A DNA stretch of 64,000 nucleotides from Clytia hemisphaerica (Eukaryota; Cnidaria; Hydrozoa; Leptothecata; Clytiidae). Below the pieces are notes generated by a model. That model was not told where the DNA came from. It saw nothing but the letters and a program-made list of their open reading frames with translations, and did not search any database. The stretch covers positions 635,190 through 699,189 of the forward strand of contig CACVBU010000948.1 in assembly GCA_902728285.1 (NCBI GenBank), read 5' to 3'. The position numbers and the translations under genes are program-made. Below, in pieces: positions 22,018 through 33,583 of this stretch. How positions within the stretch are numbered: the first letter of the stretch is position 1; every line of letters starts with the position of its first letter.

Positions 22018-22593
22018 AGATATTTCTGGAGCTGTCTAATCATTGAGTTCTAAAACTGGACACACTACAGTTTTATGTGCAGTCTAATCTTAGTAAAAAC
22101 GTTTGAGGAAAATGATTGAAAAAGAAGAGGGTCTCACCTTAGTCCGTGTTCTTTTTTGTGAAATTAAATTTCCTTTGATGTCCTTTTTACCGTGCAAGTT
22201 CTCTTGAAAATGTTCACGTCTACTTCGCAAACGATGATATGAAAATAGAAATTGCTCAACCCAACAACTTTCTAAAATTCGTGATTGTGAAAAAGTTCTG
22301 TCCAAAACAAATGCCAAGTGTGTCTGATTCAATGCAAGATGGCCGCTGCAATTATTTTTATTGGCTTTCGTATTGTTTTGTATTCATTTTAAGATTTCCT
22401 TATAAGGAAAAACAATAACAATAAAATAACAATAGGGGGAGATTTAAAGTATTATTTCCTACTTTTGAGTTGAAGTGTGCCTTTGCAGCTAATGTTTATT
22501 TTCCGTCAAAATTCATAGACGTTATTTTCATAGCACTGCGTATGCATAGAAACTTGTGATGTCTAAGAAGTTAGTACGTCAAAATATCTTTAA

Positions 22594-23139
22594 GGTGGCA
22601 CATAGGGAAAGAAGGGTTTTTTGCCACAAAATTGTTTATTTTCAAAGTGCTCTTCCACAAACTTGCATACTCTCAATATAAGAGGAAAAAAAGCTAATTA
22701 TTTGAAATTTTTCTGATGACGTCACTAATCATGCGCATAATTATGCTAAAATCATATTGTATCTGTCAGCAAGGATATCTCTGGATAGACTTTTACTATG
22801 TAAAACTTTTGAATTTTTTTGCTCATAGGTAGATGAATGTTCTGTATGAATTACTTTTTGAAATTTTTGTCTCACTTGCTCCAGGTATGCAATCAAACTC
22901 GAATTTTCCAGGAAGGAATATATCCATGAATATATATTAGATTCTAACAGTAAAAATAGAAACGATTTCGAAAAACTGATTCATACGGAACATGCTGAAT
23001 ACGTTGAAGAACTAAATGTTGAAAATTTCAAGTCAAAAGCTTAAACCAAAAACCATAAAAATTCCCCAAAAGCAAGTTCTACTTACAGGAAGTCTTTTCA
23101 GCTCAACTTTGAAATTGAGGTTTTTCCCCATGCGCCACC
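22594..23139. mobile_element. 546-bp TTAA-flanked element
   Basis: GGTGGCACATAGGGAAA at the left is matched inverted as TTTCCCCATGCGCCACC at the right, each bounded by TTAA (22590-22593 and 23140-23143). It does not share ends with the 1073 element. The 88-codon minus ORF at its right end is not recognised. Confidence 0.8.
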
Positions 23140-24479
23140 TTAATACAACATTGGCTAGTTTGCGAGGGCTGTACTGAGAATATTGCCCGAGGTCAAGTAA
23201 CGACCAAGCGAGAAAACAAGCGAAAAGAGGCTTTTCAAACAACCGGGCTCTGACGCCAAAAATGAAAATTGAGACAAATGATGTCAACGCAGTGTTCATT
23301 TTCCTTTGAAAAAACTGACGTCACAATGAATTTTCCTAACGACGGGCAACTCTGGACAATGTAGGCCCGTCGTCATGCGAAAAGAACCAATTGCATTTCG
23401 CAAAAGGCCGTGTAGCACGCTTCGAAAAAGTAACCGGTTAACAAAAAGAATAATGTCAATTTACGACTCGAATAACGTTAACAAATTGGGCATAGCTCCT
23501 TAAAATATTCTATGTATTCGTTAGCACCATAAAAATATGGTAAGAATACCACCATCATGGAATTTGGAAATTGAACCTAAGAATATGTCGTTTTCAGAAC
23601 AACTTTCCTACAAATTGCAAGTTATCCCCAGCAATGCTAAAAAACCTTTCAGAAAAATCTCCAATTTTTAGCTGGTGGATTGCTACAGCTTCATCCAAGA
23701 TCGTAGATTCGTTTGTGGATGATTAAATATATTCATTGAATAAATTTTTGATTTGTCGGTAACTCAGAGCCACTTGCACAATTTTCTATATTAATGATGT
23801 ACATAGGGTCTATACAGTAGACAGCTCCAGGCTTTTAGGCCTTACTCTTAGTCTATAGGAACTGCTAAGGGTGGCCACTACTACATTTTTGTTTGTTAGA
23901 TAACATTTTTCTACAAATTTGTTCTGTAGTAAAAATAAGAAAGCTTTTTGATTGTTTGTTGCCAGAAGAAAATACCTCTTCAGAATTGAGATTTTCAAAA
24001 AATTGTGGTTGGTAGAGGTTGGATTTCCGGAATTTTTCGACGTTTTGTTCTTTTCCCCTGACGAAATATAGATAGATGACAATTCTTTTAAGTTTATTAT
24101 ACCATTTTATCTTGGGTAAAGAGGAAAAAATATTTCAGATTACTCTGGGCTGTACACAAGCGGGTTTGAACTAAATTAAACATAATACCTTTCGGTAGAA
24201 AATTCAAAAATTTTTGCCGACGAATATTTTTCTGATGAGGTAAGGCTTCCAAAGCTGTGAACAGAATTCGCCAACACTTGTCTATCCCTAGGTCTCTCGG
24301 TGATGGTGAATTTGTTTATTATTTCACATTCCTGTAACACAGACCCTATAATGGGTTCTTACAGGCAAACAAAAATCACTACCGGATTTAAAATAAAGTT
24401 CCTAATTGGATCTTCCCATGAAGGTCAGTGGCGTATCTGAAGTGGTATCAAAAATTTATGAACGGAGAGTGTTTCTTAT

Positions 24480-24760
24480 AAGATCTCCCTCTGTTGACCC
24501 TTGTGAACATTGAGTTTAAAGCACGAAGTGCTTATAGTAGAATCTCTAACCTTTCCCAGGCAAGAAAAAGTAAAGCCACTTATTTCCTATCCAGAATGCG
24601 CTGTAATCATGACGACTGATTTTATCTAGCGGTTCCTTTGTTTAGATTTTAGTTTCAATCCGGAGTTTGTGTAAAAACCACGCGCGGGCGTTCTGGATGG
24701 AGAGTAAGTGGTTTCATTTCCCATCAAGGAGACTTGAGTCTAGCCTTTCGGGCTTGAAAG
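24480..24760. repeat. dispersed repeat with inner hairpin 24576-24711
   Basis: Matches 28900-29280, with AGAAAAAGT, GTTTGTGTAAAAACCAC and TTTCATTTCCCATC shared in order. CCACTTATTTCCTATCCAGA and TCTGGATGGAGAGTAAGTGG form an inverted pair at 24576-24711. Confidence 0.65.
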
Positions 24761-25630
24761 TCAATGCTTGTGAACTTGCAGGTCAATTTCTCTCTAGCCT
24801 AGCCATCTCATAATATAAACACAACGACTTTAAGCAACAAGCAGCACAAAATATTCCCGTTTTTAAATGTCCATTTTTAAGACTTTTGAGTTTTAAGAGT
24901 TCCTTTTTATCAAAAAGTAACGATGCGATCAAATGTATGCGTGACTTGATCCGATTAAAATGTCATTTTGAAGCTTAACAAAGCTCTTAACACTTAAAAG
25001 TTATTGAGGTCTATGAAAATCGCATTTCGGTAAATATTTTAGTGTAATCACAACGTTACCCAAAACAAAACAAAATTCTATCAAACTTATAACGTCACGC
25101 GTTCTTAGGGGGCGTAAAGGTTTGGCCGTGTGTCGGTAAAAGATTTTTCTTCTGTAAGTGTTTTTAGTGTTTGAAGAAAAAAGGTGGAATTTTTAACGGT
25201 ATCTTTAATCTATCCACATGACTTATCAAAATGTTTAAATATTACAAGAAGCCCTTCTTTTAGGCGAGGTTGGCAAAATATTTATTTAAATGATATTCCT
25301 ATAAAAGTACTAAAAAAATTACTGAAGGCTGATGATGTAGTTGTCCGGGAGGGTTTACTTAGGCAACAATGGCTTAAGTGTTATTTCAGGGGATATTCTT
25401 AACTTTTTTATAAAAAATCGTCTAAAAATATTCTTACGGTATATTCTCAGGTTAGGATCGAAATTCGATCTGAATTTAACAAGAAATACACATCTGAAGC
25501 ATGAAATGGAATTTTTTGTGAAAGTATCGAGCCTTACTATGATTTTCCCGAGTGTTTTACCCCTCAAAAATATGAAAAACAGGTTAAGAATAGTTTAAGG
25601 CTTTGCGGACCCTGAAACATCCTAGTCTTG

Positions 25631-25997
25631 TCTCCCGAATAGACATCCCCCCGCTAATTGCTAAAAGAGATAAAAAAATCCATCCCCCCGCTCTTATTAA
25701 GACCCCCCCCCCCCCCCCCACTAATTAAATTCGAATAATTCAATATTTTATTACAGTGTAAATAGACCTTAAACTTGTTAAAATTTCTCCTTTTTGTTAG
25801 TATTGGTTCTTATTTTACGTGATTATTTGTTAAAGTTTCTTTTTTGTTGTTGAAATGATATCAGTTAAAAAAAATTCTGTCTTCAAATTACCCCCCCCCC
25901 CCTCTTATTCCATCCCCCCCGCTTATTAGAATTTAGAAAATTTTCCTACCCCCCTGCTTGTTCGGACCCCCCCCCCCCCCTCCGTCTATTCGGGAGA
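25631..25997. mobile_element. C-homopolymer element with TCTCCCGAATAGAC ends
   Basis: TCTCCCGAATAGAC at the left is inverted as GTCTATTCGGGAGA at the right. The interior has several C-runs of 9-15 bases and no ORF. It sits next to an AAGAACAT element whose right part follows at about 26010-26125. Confidence 0.75.
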
Positions 25998-26009
25998 GTA
26001 TTTTTTAGG

Positions 26010-26125
26010 AAATGGGATTCTTACAAAATGGGGAAAATAAGAACATGCTAAGAACATTTTTAACTCTAAAAGCTAAGAACATCCAAAGGCTTTAAATTTT
26101 TTAGATGTTCTTATAAAAAACGTGT
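26010..26125. mobile_element. right part of an AAGAACAT-type element
   Basis: TAAGAACATGCTAAGAACAT, then AAAGCTAAGAACATCC, ending in TTCTTATAAAAAACGTGTC. The left half is probably the degenerate stretch before the C-rich insertion. Confidence 0.65.
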
Positions 26126-26511
26126 CTTAAAGAGCTTGAGAAATTTGCAAAGTAAGACCATTCACACTGTGGACGCGAAATAGAAAAATGATATTAAAAT
26201 AAGAAAAAAAAACGTAAAACCCAAACAAATGAAACGATTGAAAGATTTGATCTCTTTCCCCAAGCACCATGATGAATTAATTAATAAATTAACATCGTAT
26301 TAATTATAAACCACCATTGGGAAAAATAGAACAAAAGAAAAGATTAAGAAGATTTTATGTATTCGCACTTCTTTTTCTTCTAAAATTATTGATGAAACTG
26401 TTTTAAAAAATTAAATTTTCTGATTTTATTTTTTAATTTTTCCTTGAATTAATCATTTTAAATTCTATTTCATATTTAAGATAATAAAAATACAAAATAT
26501 TTTAGGTGTTA

Positions 26512-26610
26512 CCCAGCTGGCACACAACGTTGTTTCGACATTCATCTAACGTTATATGGACGTTGTGAACGTTAAATAAACGTTGAAACAACGTTAGTGT
26601 GCGAGCTGGG
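26512..26610. mobile_element. AACGTT palindromic mini-element with TA duplication
   Basis: CCCAGCTGGCACACAACGTT to GCGAGCTGGG, with TA immediately outside both ends (26510-26511 and 26611-26612). Confidence 0.9.
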
Positions 26611-26725
26611 TAAAGATTTACAACTTAAATTTTTGTAACAGCGCTTGTTCATAATGTTTAGACTCCAACTCCAATATTATTAATTGTTAAAATTAATATA
26701 TATAAATTATTTTTTAGATTCAAAA

Positions 26726-26821
26726 CCCAGCTGCCACACAACGTTGTTTTAACGTTCAATAACGTTATTTGGACGTTATGAATGTCAAATGGACGTTGTT
26801 TTGATGTTGTGTGCCGGCCGA
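26726..26821. mobile_element. AACGTT palindromic mini-element
   Basis: CCCAGCTGCCACACAACGTT to GTTGTGTGCCGGCCG with internal AACGTT/GGACGTT motifs. It lies only 115 bp from the previous copy, but the flanks differ, so it is a separate insertion. Confidence 0.8.
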
Positions 26822-26978
26822 GAAAGGGCGTTGTCGATGAGTCAGTCGCGTTACTGGAATTTCTGCGTAAAATGCGTCAATTGAATTTTGCGTGGACTTT
26901 TGGAGAATTCAACCTTATTCCATAATTTTCGGTACCTCAGACAAATTTTGTGCTCCCCATTTAGCGCGTTCGAGTTAT

Positions 26979-27253
26979 AAACCCTCTTCCTCACAGACCC
27001 GGTAAGGTTTTTTCAGCCAGTGAGGATGAAAATAACGGACTGAAACTCGATGGGGGTTGATATACCCATATTTTTTATGGCTGGGGATTTAAATTCTTTA
27101 TGTTTTCAAGTCAGAAAATTTTGCAGTGAGGATTGGTTTATTTGATTATTTTCAGTGGGGACAAAAATTGGAGTATAATTTTACACCGGGACGATATTTT
27201 GGTAAATTTTTCCAGTGAGAAGGGGTCCAAGTGGGTCTGTGAGAAGGGGATGT
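26979..27253. mobile_element. CCCCTTCTCACAGACCC-type MITE
   Basis: TAAACCCTCTTCCTCACAGA at the left and TCTGTGAGAAGGGGATGTA at the right. The interior has the family GATGGGGGTT and CAGTGGGG blocks. Confidence 0.8.
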
Positions 27254-27906
27254 AATTATAGAGACTCCACTTTTGTTTTTGTACATACGATATTTCGTTT
27301 TCAACACAGACCTTACCGGGGTAACTCCCCAGGGAGAAAGGAAATTGATATTATCTTTAAGACCATAGAAACATTCGGCGCGCCTTATTAATCAAATATT
27401 TTGAAGAAAAAAGTGTTAATTTTTCAAACTCTTTTCTTCTTCATCTTAAAACTAAAAATTAAATAATTAATACCTTGAGGGACAGAAAAAAAAAAGAAAA
27501 AACCCCAAAAATATTGTTTTCATCAAATTCCATTGTTTTATCAACTTCTTGTGTAAGTTTAAGAGTAATATCGCCTTTTATTAAAAATGATGATGATGTT
27601 AAAATTTTTTATAAGCATTATCAATCAAAGCATGATTTTAAAAGCTTACTAATTTTCAAGTTGAAGTTCGTTCGGTGAAGATCAGTTTATGGCCGTACCC
27701 AACCAAGAAAAGTTGGTGAAATTTTGATCTGCTTCTAACAAAGGTTTTTTTTTGAAAAACAACAAAAATTAACATTATATTTTCCATCCTAAATTATTTT
27801 TTCAAGGTTCTAAAAATTTGCATGTGTTTTATATTTGGTCCAACTTCATACATTTTTAATATCATTTTTACTTAAAAATTCAAATGTTTCCCTTGATTAT
27901 TCCTCT

Positions 27907-28159
27907 TACACGTTTTTTTATAGGAACATCCAAAATTTTTGAAGCCTTTGGACGTTCTTAACTTTTTCAGATTTAAGACTAAAAATGTTCTTAACATGTT
28001 CTTATTTTTGCCATTTTGTGGGTATCTTTGTGCGTTTTTCTAAGAAATCGGGTGTTTTAGAGTCCCTAAAGCCTTAAAATGTTCTTAACTTGTTCTTAAC
28101 ATTTTGCCATCGAAGCCTTATGTTCTTATATAGTTTGCTCTTATAAAGAAAAACGTGTA
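27907..28159. mobile_element. AAGAACAT-type element, full length
   Basis: TACACGTTTTTTTATAGGAA to AGAAAAACGTGTA. Same order of internal blocks as 21788-22017, including TTAAGACTAAAAATGTTC and CCATCGAAGCCTTATGTTC. Confidence 0.85.
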
Positions 28160-28322
28160 TTTATAACGACGATTTTTTTGTTCCTATTTTTATTTCTTTT
28201 ATCTGTTCATCCTTATTTTTTTTACCCAACATTCATCGCGTGTTTGAAAACCAAAATAAACTTTTCATTTCTTTAAACTGTCAAGTAGCACTTGCTTCAT
28301 CCTGAGTTACAGTATAGTGACT

Positions 28323-28568
28323 TGTAAGTAAGTAAGTAAGTAAGTATGTTCATCTGGTGGCTGTCGACGGAGCCGGGAGTGAGGGAGTCTATTACCTGGG
28401 AGATCGAATGCTAAGGTGGAGAGCCACACCTACTCTCAGCTCCCAGTAACTTACCGCCTAGATCAGATTACCCAATCTAAGCTACTCATCCGCTGAGTTA
28501 GTGGTGACCGGGGATCGAACTCACAATCCTTAGATTTTAAGGCGAATGCTACCCGGCCACACGTGACT
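28323..28568 (-). mobile_element. tRNA-derived SINE
   Basis: Read on the minus strand it begins with a tRNA-like head: GGCCGGGTAGCATTCGCC, then a B-box-like GAGTTCGATCCCCGG. It runs into an unrelated body and ends in five or six TTAC repeats. The SINE at 36680 has the same head and TTAC tail. Confidence 0.75.
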
Positions 28569-28768
28569 TATTCTATCATTTCCCTGGTCAAAGGCTTTCT
28601 TAGACACGTGGATAATATTAGGACGTGGGGTTTGTTTATTTGATTATTGGGAATAAATAAGTTCATACCTATACAATAGACAGTTACTGGCTTTTGGCCT
28701 TTTTCTAGAGTAGGAGTTTTACGTTCGGAGCGAAGGAAGATATGACGTATAAATTAGTTCATAGCAAG

Positions 28769-28866
28769 CTGATAATAAACGTTGTCTCATCGTCCATCTA
28801 TCGTTAAATAAACGTTATGGATGTTAGAAAAACGTTGTTTTGACGTCTTAACTTGTGTCATCTGGG
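28769..28866. mobile_element. diverged AACGTT mini-element
   Basis: Family order is kept (AACGTTGTC, TCGTTAAATAAACGTT, AAAAACGTTGTTTTGACGT), but the outer CAGCTGG ends are worn. Confidence 0.6.
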
Positions 28867-28899
28867 TTACTACTTGTGAATATATTGCTTTGACAGTAA

Positions 28900-29280
28900 A
28901 TTTTGAGTGTTTTACGTACATCATTGAGTTTAGAGTCCGAAGGGCTAGAGAGGAATCTTCAACCCTCCTTTCTCAAGCACCAAGAAAAAGTGAAGCTTCT
29001 AAGCTTTGCGCCGCTGTTAGAATGATAGATTGAATTGAGCGCTTTCGAGTGTTTTCATGCGGCATATTCGAGGTTTGTGTAAAAACCACACGGGTCACGC
29101 GTTTTGGATACCCAGCTGACACACAACGTTGTTTTAACGTTCATCTAACGTTAAATGGACGTTGTGAACGTTGGATAAACGTTAAAAGAACGTTGTGTGC
29201 CAGCTGGGTAGGAAATAAATAGTGGCTTCATTTCCCATCTAAGAGTTTCAACTCTAGCCCGGGGGCTTTGAACTCAATGA
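28900..29280. repeat. dispersed repeat interrupted by a mini-element
   Basis: Second copy of the 24480-24760 repeat. It is continuous except for the insertion at 29111-29208. Confidence 0.65.
29111..29208. mobile_element. AACGTT mini-element with TA duplication, nested
   Basis: CCCAGCTGACACACAACGTT to GTGTGCCAGCTGGG, with TA at 29109-29110 and 29209-29210. The host repeat at about 24690 provides a comparison without the insertion. Confidence 0.9.
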
Positions 29281-29477
29281 ATGATATATACATGCCTCAA
29301 AAGTGCAATTGGGGATAATTTCATGGTGGCTTCTTTTGAAATATATTGCTTGACAGTACACTTTGAGTTTTTGTACAATTGGGAATAAATTCATAACTTC
29401 TTTGTTGATAACAACTTTTGACTCTTTGTTGTTTGTTCTTCTGACAAGATGGGCGATAGTCTTAATGCGTCAATGTG

Positions 29478-29563
29478 ACATTCAATATCGTTAAAGCAGC
29501 GTCCACCTGACGTTTATAACGTAAATAAAACGTTAGATAAACGTTGAAACAGCGTTGTGCTTT
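29478..29563. mobile_element. diverged AACGTT mini-element
   Basis: Contains GTCCACCTGACGTTTATAAC and AAAACGTTAGATAAACGTTG; the ends are eroded. Confidence 0.55.
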
Positions 29564-29944
29564 GTGGTGTATTGGGGAAAATTTCTAGGGGTGTTTCAAT
29601 TTGGCACCCTTTTTCGAAATTTTTATCTGCACCCTGCGTTTTATGCAGTTTTGCAAAAAAAGTACATGCGAGTGAAGAAATATTTCACTCTGGTGGTCCC
29701 CATCGTTATTCAAATATCACTCTTTTTAAAGGGTATCTGAAGATGTTTCCTCGGTAACCCTTTGGCTCCATCGGCTGAGCCTCTATCCTGCTACAACGCG
29801 CTTGTTTGTGTTGAAACAAGGAAGAATTGGTTAAAGAATCCTTTAGAATAGTAGCGTGATATGTGGTAACCACCGCAATTTCTTTGTTTACTAAGTTTGT
29901 CTTGGTTTGGTGAGTTTGCTGAAAGAATTTGTATTATATTATAT

Positions 29945-30240
29945 TATATATTGGCACTTTTGGGGATTTTAATGTTTTTCAGAATTTAAAGGTTGGGCGA
30001 GGATTGAGGTTTCAGTACTTCCACTTTCTTTCATTAGATTTTTCGATTTGGGAGGGGTTTAGTGCACTTCTAGGCTATATTCTCAGCCTAATTGGAACAT
30101 TTTTGAACTTTTAGATCCTGAGATCCTAAGGGCCTAGGTCCTAAAACTCTACTTTCCAACCGTACTTTAAAGCACTTAAAAATCACTTGCGGTTTTCAAA
30201 TTTGAGGGAAATCCCCTTTTGAGCCAAATATTATGGTGAG
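29945..30240 (+). repeat. dispersed repeat (copy 3 of 3)
   Basis: Matches 14390-14680 in the same orientation with many substitutions. No shared ORF. Confidence 0.7.
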
Positions 30241-30289
30241 GATTGCAGGAGACACTCATTTTTTAGGAGGAAATTGAAGCCCAGACCTT

Positions 30290-30545
30290 TTTTGATTGGG
30301 GAGATTTTTATTTTTCCGAACTATTTCGAGCACGAACGAAATTTCTAATTCCTTCCAATTTATATGAAGATTCGATTCTTAAAATGTTCTTATTTTCACA
30401 ATTTCGTGAGTATGTTTGTGCGGTTTCCTGGAAAATATAGGTGTTTTAAAGTTCGCAAAGCCTTAGAATGTTTCAAAATTGATCTCAATATTTTGGCCGT
30501 TGAAGCCTTGTGTTCTTATAAAGTTTTTTGTTATAAAAACGTATA
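30290..30545. mobile_element. AAGAACAT-type element, left-truncated
   Basis: Contains GATTCGATTCTTAAAATGTT, GTTTCCTGGAAAATATAGGT and GTTCGCAAAGCCTTAGAATG, ending TTATAAAAACGTATAG. It is an uninterrupted counterpart of the element at 31195, which carries an insertion at GTTTCCTGG. Confidence 0.7.
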
Positions 30546-31194
30546 GAAAGTTTAAGTAAAATAGATATTATTTAACGAACTAGTGAAAATCTTCTATAAT
30601 TATTTTTCTAATAGATTATTGTCGAAGTCGCGTTTGAATAGGAATCTTTTTTTTCAAATCAAGGTCAAATTCTTGTTTATTTAGCTAATTAACTAAATAC
30701 CCTTTTAAGATTTTTCAATAGAGCTTAATTCGATAGACAATTGATTAGCTTTGATTTGCATTCAATTTCAAAACAATAGAACACATTCCAACGCTATTCA
30801 TTCGATTGATTAGTATAATTAGCACGTTCGATTCTAAAAACAATAGCTTTTCAATTATCTCTTTTTAATATGCTGAAAGTGAGTCAATTTTCAAAGCGTC
30901 TTTTTCTATTGTTTTCTATGTTTGTTACCATAACAAGAATTTGATGTAAACAAAAGGATACAGTATTTACATGAAAAGCTTATAATCTCTATTGCAACTT
31001 ATATTTTAACAAACAAAGATTTCTTTTGTTTTTATTACATTGCATTGTTTATGTTGTGGTTCTTGTTATTGATTAGACATGGAAGATTTTTAGATAAATC
31101 CTGTCATTCATTAAATTTGATTTTTTATTTCGATACTTCAGTGGTTGATACCATTTTATCAATAAATGGTATGAGTTACAAGGGGGCAAAAGGT

Positions 31195-33005
31195 TTGTAC
31201 ACATTTTTTTACAAGAACATTGAAGCCTTCGGATGTTATGAACTTTTTGAGTTTTAAGCCTATTCTTAACCATGTTCTGATTTTCAACATTTTTTGAGCA
31301 TTTTTGTCCATTTTCCTAAGAAATTGGGTATTTTAGAATCCATTAAGCCTTAAAGTGTTTATTTTTCCGAACTATGTCGAACACGAATGGGAATTCTAAT
31401 TCCTTCCAATTTATCGGAAGATTCGATTCTTAAAATGTTCTTATTTCCACAATTTGAAGGAATATGTTTGTGTGGTTTCCTGGGGGCTCCCCCAGGGGCT
31501 GGCGTGACGCGTAAATGACCCTTTTTTCTGTCGTGAATACGTGAATTGGACTTTGTCAACGCGTGAATACGTGAATTGTGATATCGGCGTGAACGTGAAA
31601 ATAAGATTTTACCAGCGTGAATTCGTGAATCGAGATTTTGAGCGTGAACGTGAAAAGCAAATATTGTCTAAAACAAAACTGAATAAACCTAAATATGTGA
31701 AATTTTCTTGCTCGCTTCGCTCGCATAATCCTTGATATCATATTGACCTATTGCCATTGTAAAGTTATTCAAAATAATCAAAAATTGAAACAGAAACAAA
31801 TACTTTTCCTTATTTTTCTAAGGGCGCATTTTTTGATGCAAATATTGCATCCAGCGAGAGTGTTTTGAGCCAAAACCAAAAAGTCTAAATGAGAAAATTT
31901 TCTTCGTCGGCGCTAATGCTGGTCGTCTTTCTGTAATCGCTTATATTGTTACTAAATGCAGTACACAATATGATACCGCATGAACTTGGAGACAGTGAAG
32001 GGTATTTGGTTCTTCGATAATTTACAAAAGTAGGTAGATAGTTCTAAAAACTTTTATATGATTGCATCATCGAACATTCAGAAAAAAACTCTTGTGACGC
32101 CGCACCGTGTAAGGCAGGTACGTCACTCGCCGTACCAGATTTGTACCAGTAAATGGTCAGTGTTGAAAATAATCAAAGATTCTGAATGAATTGTTTGACC
32201 AAACAAGGCATATTAGGGTAACAATAGTGTGTTAAGGCCGTTTTCTCAGCAATGAAAGAGTGAAAATTGTCAAAAAATTTTCGCGCTCGCTTCGCTCGCT
32301 TTTTCCTTTCCACAGCTTTTCTTCAATGAGACAGGGGGGCAAACTTTGGAATTTTCGTCCTCTGGTTGTACCACCTTTTTGAAGCTCGCGCTTTTCCAGA
32401 CCATGAATTTGAGCCAAACCTCGATTTAAATTGATTCTCAAAATAAAATATATTTAGGGCCTGCGACGAAGAAAATCGGAGGGAAATCCTTAAAGCTAAG
32501 GCTTAACTTTGCACTTACCTCCCTTAAAAAGCAAATTCAGGCAGGGTTTATACCACCGTACGCCAGAGAGGTAGTTTTTTGTAACTTTGGCGTGATAGAC
32601 GTGATAGACAGACCTTAAACATTGCCCTATGAAAGCTCCAATAATTGTAAGAGGTCTTAAAAAGTCGACGCTGTCGAGAATAAGGTCAAAAAACTGCAGA
32701 AAACGTTATGTTGGCCATAAAAAGGTCAAATTTAGCCCAATAAGGTCACAATCGTTTAACAAAAGAATTAAAAGCAAAATCAGCGCGTGAACGTGAAAAT
32801 GGTTTTTTTCGCGCGTGAATACGTGAATTGGCAAAAAATTTTGCGTGAATACGTGAATTGAGGGTCGACTGGGGGGGGCCTCTTCCTGGAAAATATAGGT
32901 GTTTTAAAGTTCGCAAAGCCTTAGAATATGTTTTAAACTTGATCTTAACATTTTGGCCATCGAAGCCTTATGTTCTTATATAGTTTTTTCTTATAAAAAA
33001 CGTGT
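31195..33005. mobile_element. AAGAACAT-type element split by a 1.4-kb insertion
   Basis: The left part runs from TGTACACATTTTTTTACAAG to TGTGGTTTCCTGG (about 31483). The right part resumes at TTCCTGGAAAATATAGG (32883) and ends TTATAAAAAACGTGTAG. Confidence 0.8.
31484..32881. mobile_element. GCGTGAAT-repeat element (hAT-like target site)
   Basis: The left end is G/C-rich (GGGCTCCCCCAGGGGCT) and the right end is CTGGGGGGGGCCT. CTTCCTGG/TTTCCTGG flanks the element as an 8-bp duplication with one mismatch. Near both ends the sequence repeats GCGTGAATACGTGAAT-like words. The middle (31740-32760) has no long ORF. An 8-bp duplication suggests hAT. Confidence 0.75.
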
Positions 33006-33091
33006 AGTTAAAGAAATTATTGGGGAGTAAGACGATCGTGCTTTCAATTTCTATATTTACACCAGTAGGCAATGTTTTTTTCCCAGCGAAA

Positions 33092-33397
33092 CACACCCTC
33101 CTCTCGAACCCACTGGGACCCCACTGGCACTGGAAAATAGTGGCCAAAATATCTTCCCTACTGGAAAATTATACCCCAATCCCCCCTAAAAGTATGTAAT
33201 CGAATAAACGAGACCTCACTGCAAAATATGGGGCTAATCTTACCATCTCCGTTGAATTTTCTGACTCAAAAAAAAATGAAATTCTGATCCTCAGTCATGA
33301 AAAAAGGAGAATGTACGTTAATTCCCATCGAGTTTTGGTCCGTAATCTTTACCCCCGGTGGCTAAAAAAAATCCTACTGGGTCTGTGAGAAGGGAGT
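33092..33397. mobile_element. CCCCTTCTCACAGACCC-type MITE
   Basis: ACACCCTCCTCTCGAACCCA at the left and CTACTGGGTCTGTGAGAAGG at the right, with family interior. It lies about 190 bp upstream of the PRDM start codon and so within its 5' region. Confidence 0.75.
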
Positions 33398-33583
33398 AAA
33401 GCGAATAAAGAACACTGCCTTAGAATAATGTTTTTAGCCTTTGGTTATCAATTGAATGAGCTAAAATATTCCCTTGTCACAGCCCAAGAATAAACCCGAC
33501 GAAACCCTAGAATATAAAAAATTCTCCATAACTATATAAAAGTTTCAATTCTTTATCGTTTACAGCACATTTTGTAGTATAGC

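Noticed and set aside
22090..22332. First coding exon of the EF-hand gene with start at 22332
   Set aside because: The donor is good, but the peptide has no EF-hand features and no proven link to downstream exons; kept only as a possibility under the 21571 entry.
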